A stretch of 64,000 nucleotides of DNA. Origin: Hofstenia miamia. Lineage: Eukaryota > Xenacoelomorpha > Acoela. Every line of letters begins with the position of its first letter. Within the stretch, counting starts at the first letter, position 1. The stretch lies in the NCBI GenBank assembly GCA_004352715.1, contig SCFE01000112.1:510530-574529 (forward strand), read 5' to 3'. Below the pieces are notes generated by a model that was not told the DNA's origin, did no database searches, and was given only the letters and a program-made list of their open reading frames with translations. This document shows, piece after piece, positions 36,501 through 51,500 of the stretch. A program made the translations under genes and the position numbers.

Positions 36501-39500
36501 TCTCAATTACAATTACACTTTCTGAATTACAATTTATCAAATCTGAATTGCAATTGGCTATTCTGAATCACTTTTTGAAATGGCGTAGTAGGTCTATGAC
36601 ATAGAAAAAGAACGTTGGCCATTGCATATGATGAAAGGTCTGATGAAGACCTCCACAACTGTTTATTGAAATTACATATCACTTGGTGGCTATACCGTTC
36701 TCTTCTACATAGATGTATGCAGAATTTCTAATTACAATCATTACATTATAGAGTCATGAACTTATTTCATATAACTTAATTTCATTGCTATTCTTTTGTT
36801 ATATAGAATTCCCAGTTTTGATTGATAAACTGATTATTATTAATATTCACATTTGCCAGTGTGTCGTGACAGCTTTCATTTGTTTGCTTTGATTGTTTTC
36901 TGGGGTGGGTAGATCTTAAACCAAATATTGAGCGTGTTAATTTTTGAGGGGCAATGGGCTCATTATCAGACATTGGTGATTAATATCACCCTGCCATCTA
37001 TCTGAGAGATTTTGTATAGAAGAACTAATTACCAGTCCGCAACGAAGTGGGATTCAGGACGTTGTCTGCAGTGATATCGAGTAAGTGTTGAGCTCTTTTC
37101 TCTTTCTAAACCACTACCCTTATTTTATGCATGCGTTTATTTCAATTTGTATTATATATGCATCATGTTTAATTTTCATGTCTATTTGGATTCTTAGAAA
37201 CGTTCTACTGATATTTCTAATGTTTTTATATAGGTATCTTTTGCTTAATCAACCGATATGGAATGCAGATGTTTACGAGAAGTTTTTCAGAGCGTACGAC
37301 ATATTTCTTAATCTTTTAACATCATTACAGGTACATGGATTTTTGTAGATATTAATTTACCGCCATTTTTAGGACATGGACAGTGTTGTGAGAGAAACAA
37401 AATCCCATATAGAGCATGAACCTGAGTGGGAGTCGGCCATCAAGTTTCAAATTGCAGTTGATGTAGTCTTAAGACAATTAAGAGTAATTTTTCCACTATT
37501 TTAAATTCCAAAGAACTTTTCAAAAATGTTTTAACACGTAGACGCTTCCTTGCTATTTTTTATGATATTAGTATGCGTTTAAAAATATATATTTCGTCAA
37601 ATGTATAATAGGATATTCTTTTTCAACAAAATATTTATATATTTATTATATTTATATAAAGGTATAGATATATATATATATATATATATATTTATTTATT
37701 TTTATAATGATGTAATCACCACGCGTGTTGGTATAAAACTAATTATGGTGTAAACCTATGATGATTGTTTACTTATTATCTATATAGGCTTGGCCGGTAG
37801 AGGTAATCTTGTGAAAGGAGCGTGGCAGTCTACGTGTTAGACATGTACATTAAGTATATTGTTTTTATTTTTGTTTATTCATCAAACTAGATAGAACACA
37901 TTTTTACTATCTACTACATTGTTTAATGAATACAAGGCTCTATAATGTGTTTATTGCTTTAGGGTATGAACGAGATTTATAGTAGTATAATTGTTAATCA
38001 AACCAAAAGGAACAAGGTCTCACATAGTAATAAAGGATAAATCATACTCTGAACAGATATCCACATTACTGAGTTGTGTAAAGCACATTATGTACTTAAC
38101 ATAATAAACAATTTTACGAATAATAGCAAATATTTCTTTAAAAGTGATTTCACATATATATTAGGGTGGTACTTAAATTTCCGAACGTTTTGCTTCTGAA
38201 CCTTTGAAAAAATGATTAGTGTAAAATTTTGAACTATTTGAAGTGGGCTTGGAGGTGGCGCAAGCTCATTAAGCTTTCCAGTATTACAGAAATATAAGGT
38301 TTTTTGTTAAAACAGTTAATTGTGAGGTAGCATAAGTACTTTTAGGAATTGATGACAAATATATCAATGCCTACATTAAAAATGACTTTGCATCATCTCA
38401 GAATTCAGAAATTTTGCCTCCATATATTCTTTTTTTAAAATGTGCATTAATTGATTTAATGTATATTTAAATGTTTTTTATATAGGCGCATTTATATAAT
38501 TGTCACATCTTTACCTGAATAGAATATTCGAAATGATGAATTTCCGTTCAAATGACTTCCTATTTACGCCATCAGAACGCATTAAAAGGGGTGAGAACTC
38601 CCCCTGATAGGCAAGCACTTTTTCTCGATATCTAGCATGACGAAGGTTTGCAGAGAAAAATTTCTGTAATTCGGCAAACAGAAATCCTTTGGTCAATTCC
38701 TTAATTCCGACTAATCCTAACCAGGACGCCAGCATCGGGAAGAATCTATTCTTGTAATTGACAGTAAAGAGCAGTAATTAAAGAAAACTGTATTTTAGAA
38801 AAAGTTCCATTTCTCCGTGATATTGCCCATTTCCAAGTGGTGAGCAGCAGAACACCAGCAAAATCATTCTCAGAAGTTGATTTTTTGGGGAATCACTTCA
38901 TACTTAGAAACTTACAACACTTTGCTCTACTTCATCCAATTCAGGCAATTTGTTTTATCTTTAACAGGAACTGATTTTTCTGAGCTTGCTGCATTCTAAC
39001 TTAATTTTGGCTGCACAGCGGTCCAAATTCTGAAAGTTTCATAGGATATTGAAAGAGATAAAACACTGAAATGAGCTCAGGCGGATAGTACCAACAATAC
39101 GACAAAGTTTCTGTGGTTTTCGTTACCAGAAGCAGTTGAATGTTGTTTAAGAGCTGAGTACACTTGATACCTTTCTTGAAACCTATCCAGAATACTGGAA
39201 TGAAAGTGAAAACTTCAAAACCGCTCAAACAGTTATAGGCTAACTAGCTGCTAGCGAATTGTGTGTTTGATTCAGCAAATGAAGCAATTGTGTTGCTCCA
39301 TAATGAAGAATAGCTCACAGTATGCATTAAGGATTGTAGAGAAAAGCCAGAAAAATAAACAGCTATTCTGTTTTTGTGACTATTGTATTGATACAATATT
39401 TCCTAAGTAATGCATTGAGCCTTATTAGGCTAACTTTCACAGCATTGCGGCTCCTCTAAAAAATATAACAGATTATCAGAAATTTGAGTAAAAGAGTTTC

Positions 39501-42500
39501 GAAGGAAATAGAATCTTTTGAGAGCGTCAAACATACAAAAATGGAAATTTAAATTTTCACCTTATATAAGAGCCGCCCTATATATAGTAAAAGATTTAAA
39601 TTTTACTGCATCTCCTTACCTTAAATTGTTCTGAATCTTAATCATTAACTTTTTTAAGATTGTTGGTGAGAAACAGGGAGTTATTTACTAACAAGTAATG
39701 AACTGTTTTTTTAGGAATGGTGCAGTAGTAATGATGAACTTCTCAAGCGCTGCCTGCAAAAGGCCATTGAGTATCTCTTCATTAAAGAAGCTTCCGCCGA
39801 AAGTGCCAAATCCACACGCAATTTTTTAAAATTCGTGGATATCACTGTGGGATGTCATCAACATAAGTGTATTGCCCACGTAGTTGAGAGTGAAAGAGTC
39901 AGTATTCACCAACCACTCACACGATTTATTGGAGGTCTCTAGGATCCTATTATTTGTATTTTCATCGTTTATTGTTTAGGGCTGTGCCTACACTTAGAAA
40001 AGCATCAAATGAAGATCACCGACGATGCATTTACAACAATTAAGCGAGTAGATCGCTTTCCACACTATCTTGAGATTTTAATGGAGAAGTCATTACGCGC
40101 AATTGTGTTGACTACTCAAGTGTATGCCGGCATGTGGCGACGAAATGGTTATTCACTCCAAAATCAAGTATTTGATTTGAATTTAGAATTTTCAATGTTA
40201 ACTGTATATGAATGTATGCAGTCTTTGGCAAAAGTCACTAAAATAAAAATTTATTTTAGAGTTAAAGCCTAATAAGAATGGGTTAAGTTTTTTTATTGCT
40301 TTTCCCAATATAAGTATTGTTGTTACACCACCAATGATAAACTCACAATATTGACACTTATTTTGGAAGGATATTTTCATTTTTCTAATCGATAATATAG
40401 TTTTGTTTTCAACTGTTATCACAAAACCAGTTAATAAGTTCTTACGCTTTCCCGATAATAATTTTCTATCGTTCTTAAAATATATTTATGTTCAGTTTTA
40501 AAAATGTTCATCTTCCTACATCATTGACAGTTAATGTACTGAATGTAGAATTTTAATGTACTGAATCACAGAATTTTTCTTGTAACGCCAGTGTTTGTGG
40601 AAAAAATTCATTGAATATATTTTTCTCAAAATGCATTCAGAATTGAATGAGCCCGTGCTGCATGCACATCACATTAAGGGCTAGGAAATTACTTATCTTG
40701 TAAGGTTTAAACAAAAGTTAAAAATATTCAATATTTTTTACTTTTTATTTCTTTTCTGGAAAACTGTTTTAATGCAAATGGAAATTCTACATCAATTTGT
40801 TTGGAATCATGGATATAATATTCTCTAGGAGGACTTCACATTAATTTTTGTTTAATGGATAGCATAAGCAATTGAAATTTATTCGGATATTTTGTATTTT
40901 AATAGCTGATAATTCGTAATACCAATGAATCGGGGTTATGGATGCTTATTATTTCTGATTCAGTGATCTCATTTCTCATGGTTTCAGTTTGAAGGAACAA
41001 TACCAAACACTTTCGACTAGACTAGAAGAAATTGATTTACACGTAGATCTGTCTTGTATTATATGCATATACTTATTTACTTTTTAGTACAATAATGTTT
41101 TTAAAGTTTCAAATACAATTTTAGATTTTTTGTTACCAAAGCAATCGCTGTCGGGATGAAATGTTTGATAAGGATATTGTAATGATACAAGTTGTTGCCG
41201 CGTCTCTTCATCCTAATGATTTTCTTTGCGCGCTCATCAATAAGTTCTCCCTCGCGAAGTGGTTCAGGTATGATTGTATTAAAATTGAATTTTTTCATTT
41301 TAATATGAAATTGAATTAAGTGGAAAAAGTCTACTTTAGTCCAAACTACGACTGCGAAAGCCATGAAGACATTCAAAAGTTTAACATCTCTTTTGTTGAA
41401 GACCTTCTGCATCTTTTGATAATGATTGTTTGCCAGCGGTATGTGATTGGTGTCGGGGAGAATGTAACAATTGACGCAGTAATTGAAGAGCATCTCATTC
41501 ACCATCTCGCCATTGCGCCGCTCACCCACTCCGAACTCATTAAGATGCTATCCATTGAAATGAGACAACATCCTCGATTAGAGGGAGTCTTGAACTCCAT
41601 CACCAACTTCACTCGAAACAACGGCAAGGGCACCTTCGCCCTGCAGAACAGCATGTATTATAGATTTAATCCTTTGTCCTATCATCTTCTACGAAACGAT
41701 CTCACTAAAGCCGAAGAAAAACTTTTGAAAATACGAAGCAGTTTGAATGAAACAATTCCAGGTAAACTTTTTCTAGAATTATGTTTATGCTACCTACCCA
41801 CTTCTGTGTTATTCGATAAATATTGAGACAGGAACACATGTATGTTATGAAGATCAGGTTTAGTTTTCGATTAGTTAATATTTTTAACAACAAGATATTG
41901 TCTTGATTGACATTGGGCAAATCAATATTTTGGTATTTTGTCTTACTTACTTTGAAGATGCGCATATTGAGTTGGAAACTGGTCACACCATAGTGGCGAT
42001 TGATATGAGGTAATTCAAGAAATCCTAATCCGAAATTGAAACACAAATTGAATCACTAGTAGTTTCCATGAACTTAGGTAACATTTACAAACAAAATTCA
42101 GCTTTATTATTTTGCTAAATTTTATACTGAAATTACAATCGCTAGTTATTTAATTGTTATTTACAATTATGTGAGACCAAGAAATTTAAGTGTATTTGAA
42201 GTTATCTATTAAAGTCATAGCAAGAGATGGTCACTTATTAACGATGACTGCAATCTTTCTTAGCAATAAATGGTCTCTGTGCGATAAAATTTATTTGTTT
42301 TGGTTACGTAGCTGCTCTGTTTGAAAAAGTTTTGATATATTTTACAGCTTTTAGACTAAAGTACTTAGTATTGAATTTTCTTTGTTTATAATTTAAACAA
42401 CGCATGTTTTTGTATACATACTCCCTATTTGGGATTTTTCAAATACCACCCAATTGTTACAAAAGTGCTAGTCTAACAGTTACAGCTTTTTGAAATCACG

Positions 42501-45500
42501 TGAATTACAAATTTTGAGATAACTTCTGAGCCAAAAATTCCCTTCCAACAAAGCGGCTCTCCGTTTTTGCTAAAAAAATATTCAACTGAGGTAACTCAAA
42601 AAAATTTTGTATGCATTAAGTGAAAGAAATAAAATCATGTTTTATATTAATTGCATCAATTTTTATGAAATTTTATATGGAACTCGACATAACTACTATT
42701 TTGAAATATAATACTGTTTGCTCATAATCAAGATTTTCCCTTAAGAGGCTCAATCAATTCAGATGTTTTTTTGCAAAATTTTTTCTTAATGTGGTGATGT
42801 AAAGTGAAAGTTATACAAGTATTAAATTTTTAATGTTATGGGCATATTTGTATTTACTGCTCTGTGCTCTAACCCAAAAATATCACGTGATGCGCAACAC
42901 TGGCCGAGCAAATGCATTTACGAAACTAATTCAGGGTTGTACAATTTTTTATTTCAATTAAGTTGTCCTCTTCCAATTAATAAGTGCATCATTTTTCAGT
43001 TGTAGAAAACAATCATTGCAATTTTTACAATTAATTGCACAGGCTGCAAAAAGTTACACGTCACAAGGTACAAATCAACAAATTATTTGCTGAACAGTAT
43101 AAGCGTCCAAAACACTTTTGTTTACCATGAGTAACAGCTTGTATTCCAGATGCATTTGTAGGAGTTTCTTCCGATAGTCACTGAAAATACACGTGGCCTT
43201 GCTGAAAATCCCCAAAACAATAATTGTAAAAAATGGACAATTAATAATTGCATATTTTCACCCTTTAACACTCAATGATTGCCTTAAAAATATTGTCAAT
43301 TATTGTCTTCACAATTATTAATTGTACACCCCTGAACTAAATAGCTTTAGTATCATTTCCTCATTGCGATACACTTAGTTGGATGTTACGAAATCTAATC
43401 GAAAGTATGCTTTATAATTGGCAGTTGAGTGCACACAATATAAACAATAATAAATTCTAGAAATATCAATACCCGTCAATCACGTTAAGGCAACAGCCCG
43501 TGCTCATTACAGTCTCGTGCAAAAGTTTTAGCCATTCGCAGAACCAATAGTTCAATAGTAGTTTATTTCTGTTCTGATTAACATAATCAAAACTTGAAAC
43601 ATTTTACGTAAAGCCCAAGTCATGCGCTTCCTTGCATAGGTTATTGTATGTTTTTGAACGAATGCATACTGAGAGTGACGTTTTTAAGTAACAACACTTT
43701 CACAACCCCAACATGCACGTTAGTAAAAACTGTATCAAAATATTAATAGTTTGTTATAATACCAAAATAGCAACAAAATATACACAAATGTAACTAAAAG
43801 TTTGAGTTAGTACTTGGAATGACTTCCCTTGATCCGCACAACTTCAGCTACTTTTTTCGGCAATGATTCAAAAAGTTTCACTATTTTAGCATTCGGAATA
43901 AGTGCCCATTCTTCTTGCGCGACTGCCCAAAGTTCGTCCCTGTTTCTCAGGTGCCTTTCCTGAATTTTTTGTTTGAGAACATCCCATAAATTCTCAATAA
44001 TGTTTAGATCGGGACTTTGGGGAAAACACTTCTCAACGTACGAAATGTCGTGGTCCTACAAGTAATTGAGTGTGAAACGTGAAGTTTGCGCCCGTGCACC
44101 GTTCTGCTGTAGCACAAGCCCAGGTTGAAGGATATTTCGTAATGAATTATCCAAAACACGACAATATTCGGTCGAATTTACGTTTCCATTGCATCTCTCT
44201 AGGACACGTACTCAATCTGCTCGTATAGCCCCCAAACCATCTGAGAAGTAGAAAATTTTGTAGTTTTGCTCGTATATTTTTCATGGAATCGTGTTCCTGG
44301 AGGTCTACGGATGTATTTCCTAAATTGCTCGCTTGCATACAACAAGCACTCATCTGTGAAGATGTTCTTGTTCCAATTCCCAAAACGCCACATGTACCTG
44401 TATTTGCAATATGTTAATCTTTTTCTTTTATGTGCCAATGAGAAGTGTTTTTTTTACGCTATTCGGCCAAAGAGCCAACAATTATTCGTTTTTGTTTGGG
44501 CGTCAGAATAGGAGGATGACCCGTTCGGGGTAAGTCCTCAGCTGGCAATCCACTTAAGTGCTTTTTAACGATATGGCGAATTGCTGTTGGAGAGACAGCC
44601 AGTTGTTTGGCAATTTTGAACCTATTCTGACCGGAACGAAATAAATCAAAACTTCGTGACGTTTCTCAGGTGTAATACGACCCATAGTTTCATAAACTGG
44701 TTGCTTCTGTTTAATTTGGCATATAAAGAGCGAAAACCTGTCAAATATTGAGAAACATTCAAACACATCCACATTAGAAAAGTGACTAAAACTTATGCAC
44801 GGCTGTTTACTGTTTGTTAACACAAAAGTTGACTATCAGTGTGTGCAGTAATCTTCTATATTTTCTCCGTGGACATCATTTTGCAGCGTAATGGCTATTT
44901 AATTTGAATTTGGTCGAATAATTGAAATTGGTAACGTGGAGGATTAATAAAGTTGTTATAAAACGATTGATGTAAAAGTGACTATATATATATACATATA
45001 TTCACTGCGGAAGGTAGGGATTCTCGGGTGTCAACTTAACTGAAAAGTTAGTCAGGTGGCTTGCAATGGTTTATTGATTATACGATCTTTTGTAGGCTTA
45101 AGCCACTTGCAGTTGTTCTCAACTGCAATGCTCTATGTTACGGTGTTTGCTATCAAGCGCTTAATTAATTCGATGCATAATTTAATTATTTTCTATTCAC
45201 TTTGCTCTCTTTAATTAACAGTCAAAATAACCTTCTGCAACGTATGTTACTGGAATTTACTGCCACTCATGCGGATTTAATAAATCACCAGCAGAAGCAA
45301 ATTTTAAAGGGAATTATCACATTTTCAAACGTGGAGGATTAATAAAGTTCTTATAAAACGATTGAAGTATACGTTATTAAAACTTTTGCACGACGCTGTA
45401 GTTAGTAATTAATTTGCTTTGCGCTGAAGCAAAATGTCTGTAATTAAAAGTTTATTGGCAGATGGACTGTTTACACTTTAAATGTGTGGAATCTGAAGAA

Positions 45501-48500
45501 TGTTATTTAAAATCATTTCTATGAAGATGTATTTTACACAATATGAATGAAATGGAATGTAAAGATTGATATTTGTTGTGATTCAAAGTATAAAATTCAT
45601 ACCATCAAATGCTTACTTAATCGTATAATCAAAATTTCTTCAAATTACCAGAATTTAATTGAATCAATCTCTAAATTATATGAAATTTTGGAAAACAATG
45701 GCTATCAACTTCGATTAATTAAAAGGTATGTTGTTCAACAGCTAACAAAGAAGCCTGAAGTAATATGTAACCAAGATCAATCTAATGATAAAGAACCAAT
45801 ATATTGGAAGTTGCCATACATTGAAGAGCACCAACAACTGCCAAATCTAAGAATAAAGAATATTAATGCGAAATTATGGTACACAAGAATAAGACCAATA
45901 TTAGAAACTAAGAAGACCTTTAATATATTTCGCAACAAAGATCCGATTCAAGAGATGCTTGTTTCATCAATTGTATACAAGTTTACATGTGAAGAATGTC
46001 ACTATTCTTACATCGGTGAAACAAAGCGACATCTTCAAACTCGGGTTAATGAACATCTTTCAGGGCACTTAAATTCCGAAATTTATACTCACCAACATCG
46101 AGCAAACAATATTAATTTTAAGATCATTATGAAAACACCTAATACTAAGATTTCTGAAGCCCTAATTATTAAGAACTCAAATAAACAAAGACTAATAAAT
46201 AAACAAAAAATGTTCAACATATTGAATATCTTTTAGTGTATGAATATTTAACAAAATTAATTGTAGTGAATTGTAAATTATATTACCACAAAATTTGTAT
46301 TGACGATGATTTTTAATCGAAAGCGGTCGCATAGTATAAATCTGAGCACAATAGTATCAATATATATATATATAAAATGTTTTAAACATTAATTTTTCAA
46401 AATTGCTCATAACTTTCAAACCAGTAATGATAGGAGAAATCCAACTATATATTTGAAATCAGGAGGAAAAAATCTATTAGAAACAATAAAAAATTGTGCA
46501 ACAAAGTTTTTTTGAAAATTTGTTTTAAAAACATGGTTTCTTAACTGAACACAATGTGGATAATGTTAGTACATGCTCATGATGAATTTAATAATACAGT
46601 TACATTTAACATGGCAGTGTCACAGAACATAAAAATTAAGAAATTAATTCAATCTCCTGAAAACATAATTGTTTGTTCCTATCTTTACTCCTAAAAATGC
46701 AGAGAAAGGGAGATTTGCGCTTGTGTCCGGCTTGACTTCACCTTACCAAAGACCAGACATAATCCCCCATCATTGCTGAATCCCATTACTAGAATGTCCT
46801 GGTGAAATCGTTCACCATGCTGTTCACTGACATGACCAAGGTTGTCTCTAAAAAATTCAAACTAAGAGTGAAAATACTGGACCTTTAAGGACATTCGACA
46901 GCCCGTTGCATGAAAAGCCGAAATCATGTTAGCAACTCGTAGTTCCTGATAGTTTGGGGCTCTAAAATTACCAAGAAATCCATTGACCACATCCCTAAAT
47001 GCCCTCCATGCTCTTTTCTCCAGAGGACTCATTGTGTTTTCCAATGCTTCTGAAGCTAACATGGTTCTTACTTAGGGTACCATGAATATACCATCTTGAC
47101 TTTAGCCTCACACAACTTTGGAAACATGAGACGTATTTCTTGGTATGTTGTACCGCCACAGTCCAAGGTCGTTACAAATTGCTTGATGAGCCCCAGTTTA
47201 CTGTGCAAATGTGGTAGAAGTACTTTACTTCTAGGGACCAGAGCTCTGTTTGAAGCGTTATGGTGTCCAGGTACCAACAAATCTCTGTTAGGCCATTGAA
47301 TGCGATGGTAATGCTCTTATTTTGCCCGACTGTCCCAGAGGCGCAAAAAGCATGAATACTTTGTATACCCTGCCTGCAAACCTAGAAGAAAGCCGAGCAT
47401 TTTAAAATCTCCACAAACAGCCCAGAAGTAGGTAGGGTATTTTATCTGCTCCATAAGTTGCTTGAAGTTGTTGTAGTCTTTCATTTGTGTCGAATGGCCG
47501 ACAGAAATAGATGGATAGACATTACCATTATGTAGCAAGACTGCTTTCAGACTCTTGGTGGAACTGTCGATAAACAGTCGCCACTCTGTAGGATCATGCT
47601 CTATTCCAATAGCTTCGAATAGACCTTGAATGTCATGACAGAAACAAATGCTGTCAACCACCTGATAGTACATTGAAAACTCTATATGTCGCGTTCGCTG
47701 TACTGTGACTTTGCAATCATCCCCTAGTATATTCCACAAACCACGTATTAAATCGTCCAAGTCGTTTTGAGTTGGAAAATGATTCGTCTTCATAGTCAGG
47801 ATCACTATCTTCCGTTCCTTCAGACTGTGAATCAGTGGATTCTTCTTCCACACCCTACATAAACGTTATATTAGTCACTAAAAATTAAACATGGTTATAT
47901 TAATGTTAATATTCATATGTAAAAATATGACAAGCCTCATTTGACAAAAAACTCAAAAATATTAATTACAAAATATATATAAAGGCTTTAATAGTTTAAT
48001 AGAGGCATTGTAATTTGTAATCTTTACCTGAGCTGGAGGGAGAGGCATTGGAATGTCTTGGCTGTGAAGAACTGGAGCAATAGATGATGGCATCGATGGA
48101 TAATTGAGAGCCAATCTGCGTTTAGCCTTTCTGTAGTTTGTTATATCAACGGAACAGAGATAGCAATCATCCAGGTTCTCTCCACACCCTTGGAATTGCA
48201 AACGGCATAGACTTACGAGAACCCCTAAGGCAGCCCTCTAGAGTAACTTGACAACTACCACAGATTACATGAGGGGCCAATGCTTTGTCCTGGTCTCCAA
48301 TTGGCATCCCAAAATTATTCAACTTCTAATAGCCATGCTTTAATTGCTTTATAACTTAGAATCATATTTAGGTAGCTATGAAATACTGTGAATCTGAAAT
48401 ACAAAGTTACACCATATAATTTAATTGTTCAAAATTAAAAAACCTAAAACCTCAATATTTCAGTAAATAGTGATGATAGAGTAAAACCGAAATCAGCATG

Positions 48501-51500
48501 AAAAATCCATTAAGAAACAATAAAAAATTAGATGAAACAAAAATTGTGTTAACCAATGTAATTCTTTGCATATAATCTGTAATAATTGACTACGTACAGG
48601 GCGCCATTGGGATTTATATATATATACAGTACTGGCCATAAGTATTGAACCATTAATATTCACAATTTATTTATCCAATGAGGAATATAATAACTTTGAT
48701 TTTTATCACCAATTTTGGCATTGTGAATTCTAATTTTCATGTAATTTTTTAATGAAAAATATAGTTTTCATACTATGCTCCATAAATAATCATGTTATGT
48801 AGTTTATAGTGAAAAATTCGAATTCAGTGTAAAAAATTAGTTTATTCTAAAATTTTTGCATGAATTTGTTCCGTTGTCTTAAAAAATCGACCCCTCAAAT
48901 GTTGCTAAAATCCCATTACCTTAAATGAATTTACTTCAAAATCAGTGATGTAATAGGATTTTTACAAACTTTTATTCTTAATGTTTCCAAATTTTCTGAA
49001 TAAATTCGTACACAAAATTTAGAATAAACTAAATTTTTTACTGTGAGTTCGAATTTTTAACTTTTAATTACATAGCATGTATATTTATGAAGATAATTCT
49101 TAGGGTGCCCCTTCACATGGTCATAGGATGAAAACTATATTTTTCATTAAAAAATTCGATGAAAATTTGTATTCACAATGCCAAAATTGAGCTTAGTGAT
49201 AAAAATCAAAGCTATTGTATTTCTCATTGCAGAAATAAATTGTGGTGATTAGTGGTTCAATACTTATGGCCAGTACTGTATATAATGCGGCTGTGATTTC
49301 TAAAACCCATATACTCTGAGTTATGTGAATTTGTGTGTGTCAATAGAAAAAATTTTGATGAATGTGTATCAATAGATGTTCTGGTTTATTTTCTTAGTAT
49401 TGCTTAGTTTTGTGATTACCTTAGACATATATTGATGTATCCTAGACATGAAAAATATATTTTTAGCTCTAATGCCACCTCACCTGCCAAGGTTTTCCGA
49501 TAATTTTAAAGCCATTAATGAGCTCTTCGAATCCGAAGTTTTTCTCTACATGATTCACCTCATCTTCAAACGCCTTCTGTCTTCTTTTGGTCGGTTCTCT
49601 TCAGAAACAATTGCATTCAGAGTAAGCCAATTTATTATGATTTTGAACTTCATTTGTTTTAGGCTCTTTTTCTGGTATGTACTGGTCTTCGCGAAGAAGA
49701 GAAATATTTTAAAACTGATGATAGTTTCGATCTTTCTTTGAAAATTCAAACTTATAAACCTAATGAGACCTGTGATAATACAATTTTATCTTTGTTTAAC
49801 AAATTGGTGTCCTCTTCCAGGATGGATAGTTGTCGAGATCTGCTCAAATATGTCATTCAGGTTGATTGTTTTATGATTAATTTTTATTACAACTGCAACT
49901 TATAATTCATAATAATGCCAATTGCAGACAGTTCTCTATTTAAATAGTGATGTTTTTTAATATTTGTATGACAAAATGAAATTGTCTAAACGCAGGAACT
50001 TGTCTGTGTTCGCGATTGACTACTTGTCAAGAAGAGCAGGTTTTCTTATATCTTTTAGTCGAAACCAACAGCATTGTAAATTCGTGGATTTTGGGGGTGT
50101 TTTCAATCTTTTTTTATAACATGTGTGTTAGTTTTTGATGCAAAGTTGTGAATTATTAAAGAGGTTGGTTAAAATGTTTTAAGTATAGATCAGGTGAGTT
50201 TTGTGTGTAGCATTTTGAAATTGCATATAAAAATTTTCAATGGATGTAAGAAATAAACTTATCACAATTTTTTCATAATGAGATCGGATTCATTACTGCT
50301 CGAATTTCATCAGTGATCGCATAGTGGTCTTTTTGGAACCAAATGCCGTTCAGCCCTATTTTGAAATTAGCGGGCCTAAGTTCCAAATTTGGCCAACAAC
50401 TTATGGAATACAGTATTCGGCAATTAAAATAAAGAACATACCGTATTCAAGTTAGTTCTAAGCGTTTTTATCATCCATTAAATGTATATAATGATGAAAA
50501 GTTTATTGTTTTGCAACATATTGTATCACGAGTTAGGGATTGTGGATTTTACACCTGATTAATAGGTTTTAGCTGATTCTTTTACAGTTTCTACTTAAAG
50601 GCCTTAAGGCTAAATCAGTAAATACTTAGCTATTATTTATATCCTTTTAACTATTAAATACTGACTATTCAACATTGAAGTACGATTTAGCAGTTTCTAG
50701 TCTGGTGCGACAGTACTATACTTCTTAGGCAACCTCCGCTTTTAGAAATTCTATTATGATTTCGAATTAATAAGCATTATATGAGAATTTTTTCGGATGT
50801 CTGAATTTTACAAAAGCGTATATTTTCTACCATATTGTATTCATTCATCTTGAATACATTTGAATTCATTTATCCCTTGCGTAATTTAAAATGAAAATAC
50901 TAAAATGAGATTTAGTTAACCCAGGATTTGATCAGAAAGAAACTCGATCCATCTGAGGAAATGGAAACCGTTGTAGTGCCTCATGTGACAGAAGATTCGT
51001 CTGTTGAAGAAAAACTACCTCAAAGAAACAAATCCGACATTGCTGCACAGTAAATTGTTTCATGTTCACACCCTGTACATGTACATGCCTGCTCATAATC
51101 TTGATAATTTTTTTGTAGATGTTTCAGTGCACTTCATAACTACTTACGAATTGTTTTAGACGTAAAAAGCTATTAATGCAACGCATGGCCTCTGCACAGA
51201 AGATGTTCATGGAGCGAAACGTGGAATTTTTTGAAAAGTTGGATGAGTCAGAGAATAATGAACGCATGGACTGTGACAAGTAAGTACATTGCCATTCATA
51301 TTTTAAAACAGGAAATACACTTCTTAGTTGTTACAAATAGACAGATAGTAGTAGTATCAAGTTATCATAAACTTTTGTTTCGTTTCAGANTCATCCTATC
51401 TAGGACTTTGAAGAGGTACCTATGGCTGAGGCGATCGTAGGCCTTACTCAGATCTATATTAATAAGACCAATGTCTTGTTTAGTGAATCTCGACATTTCA

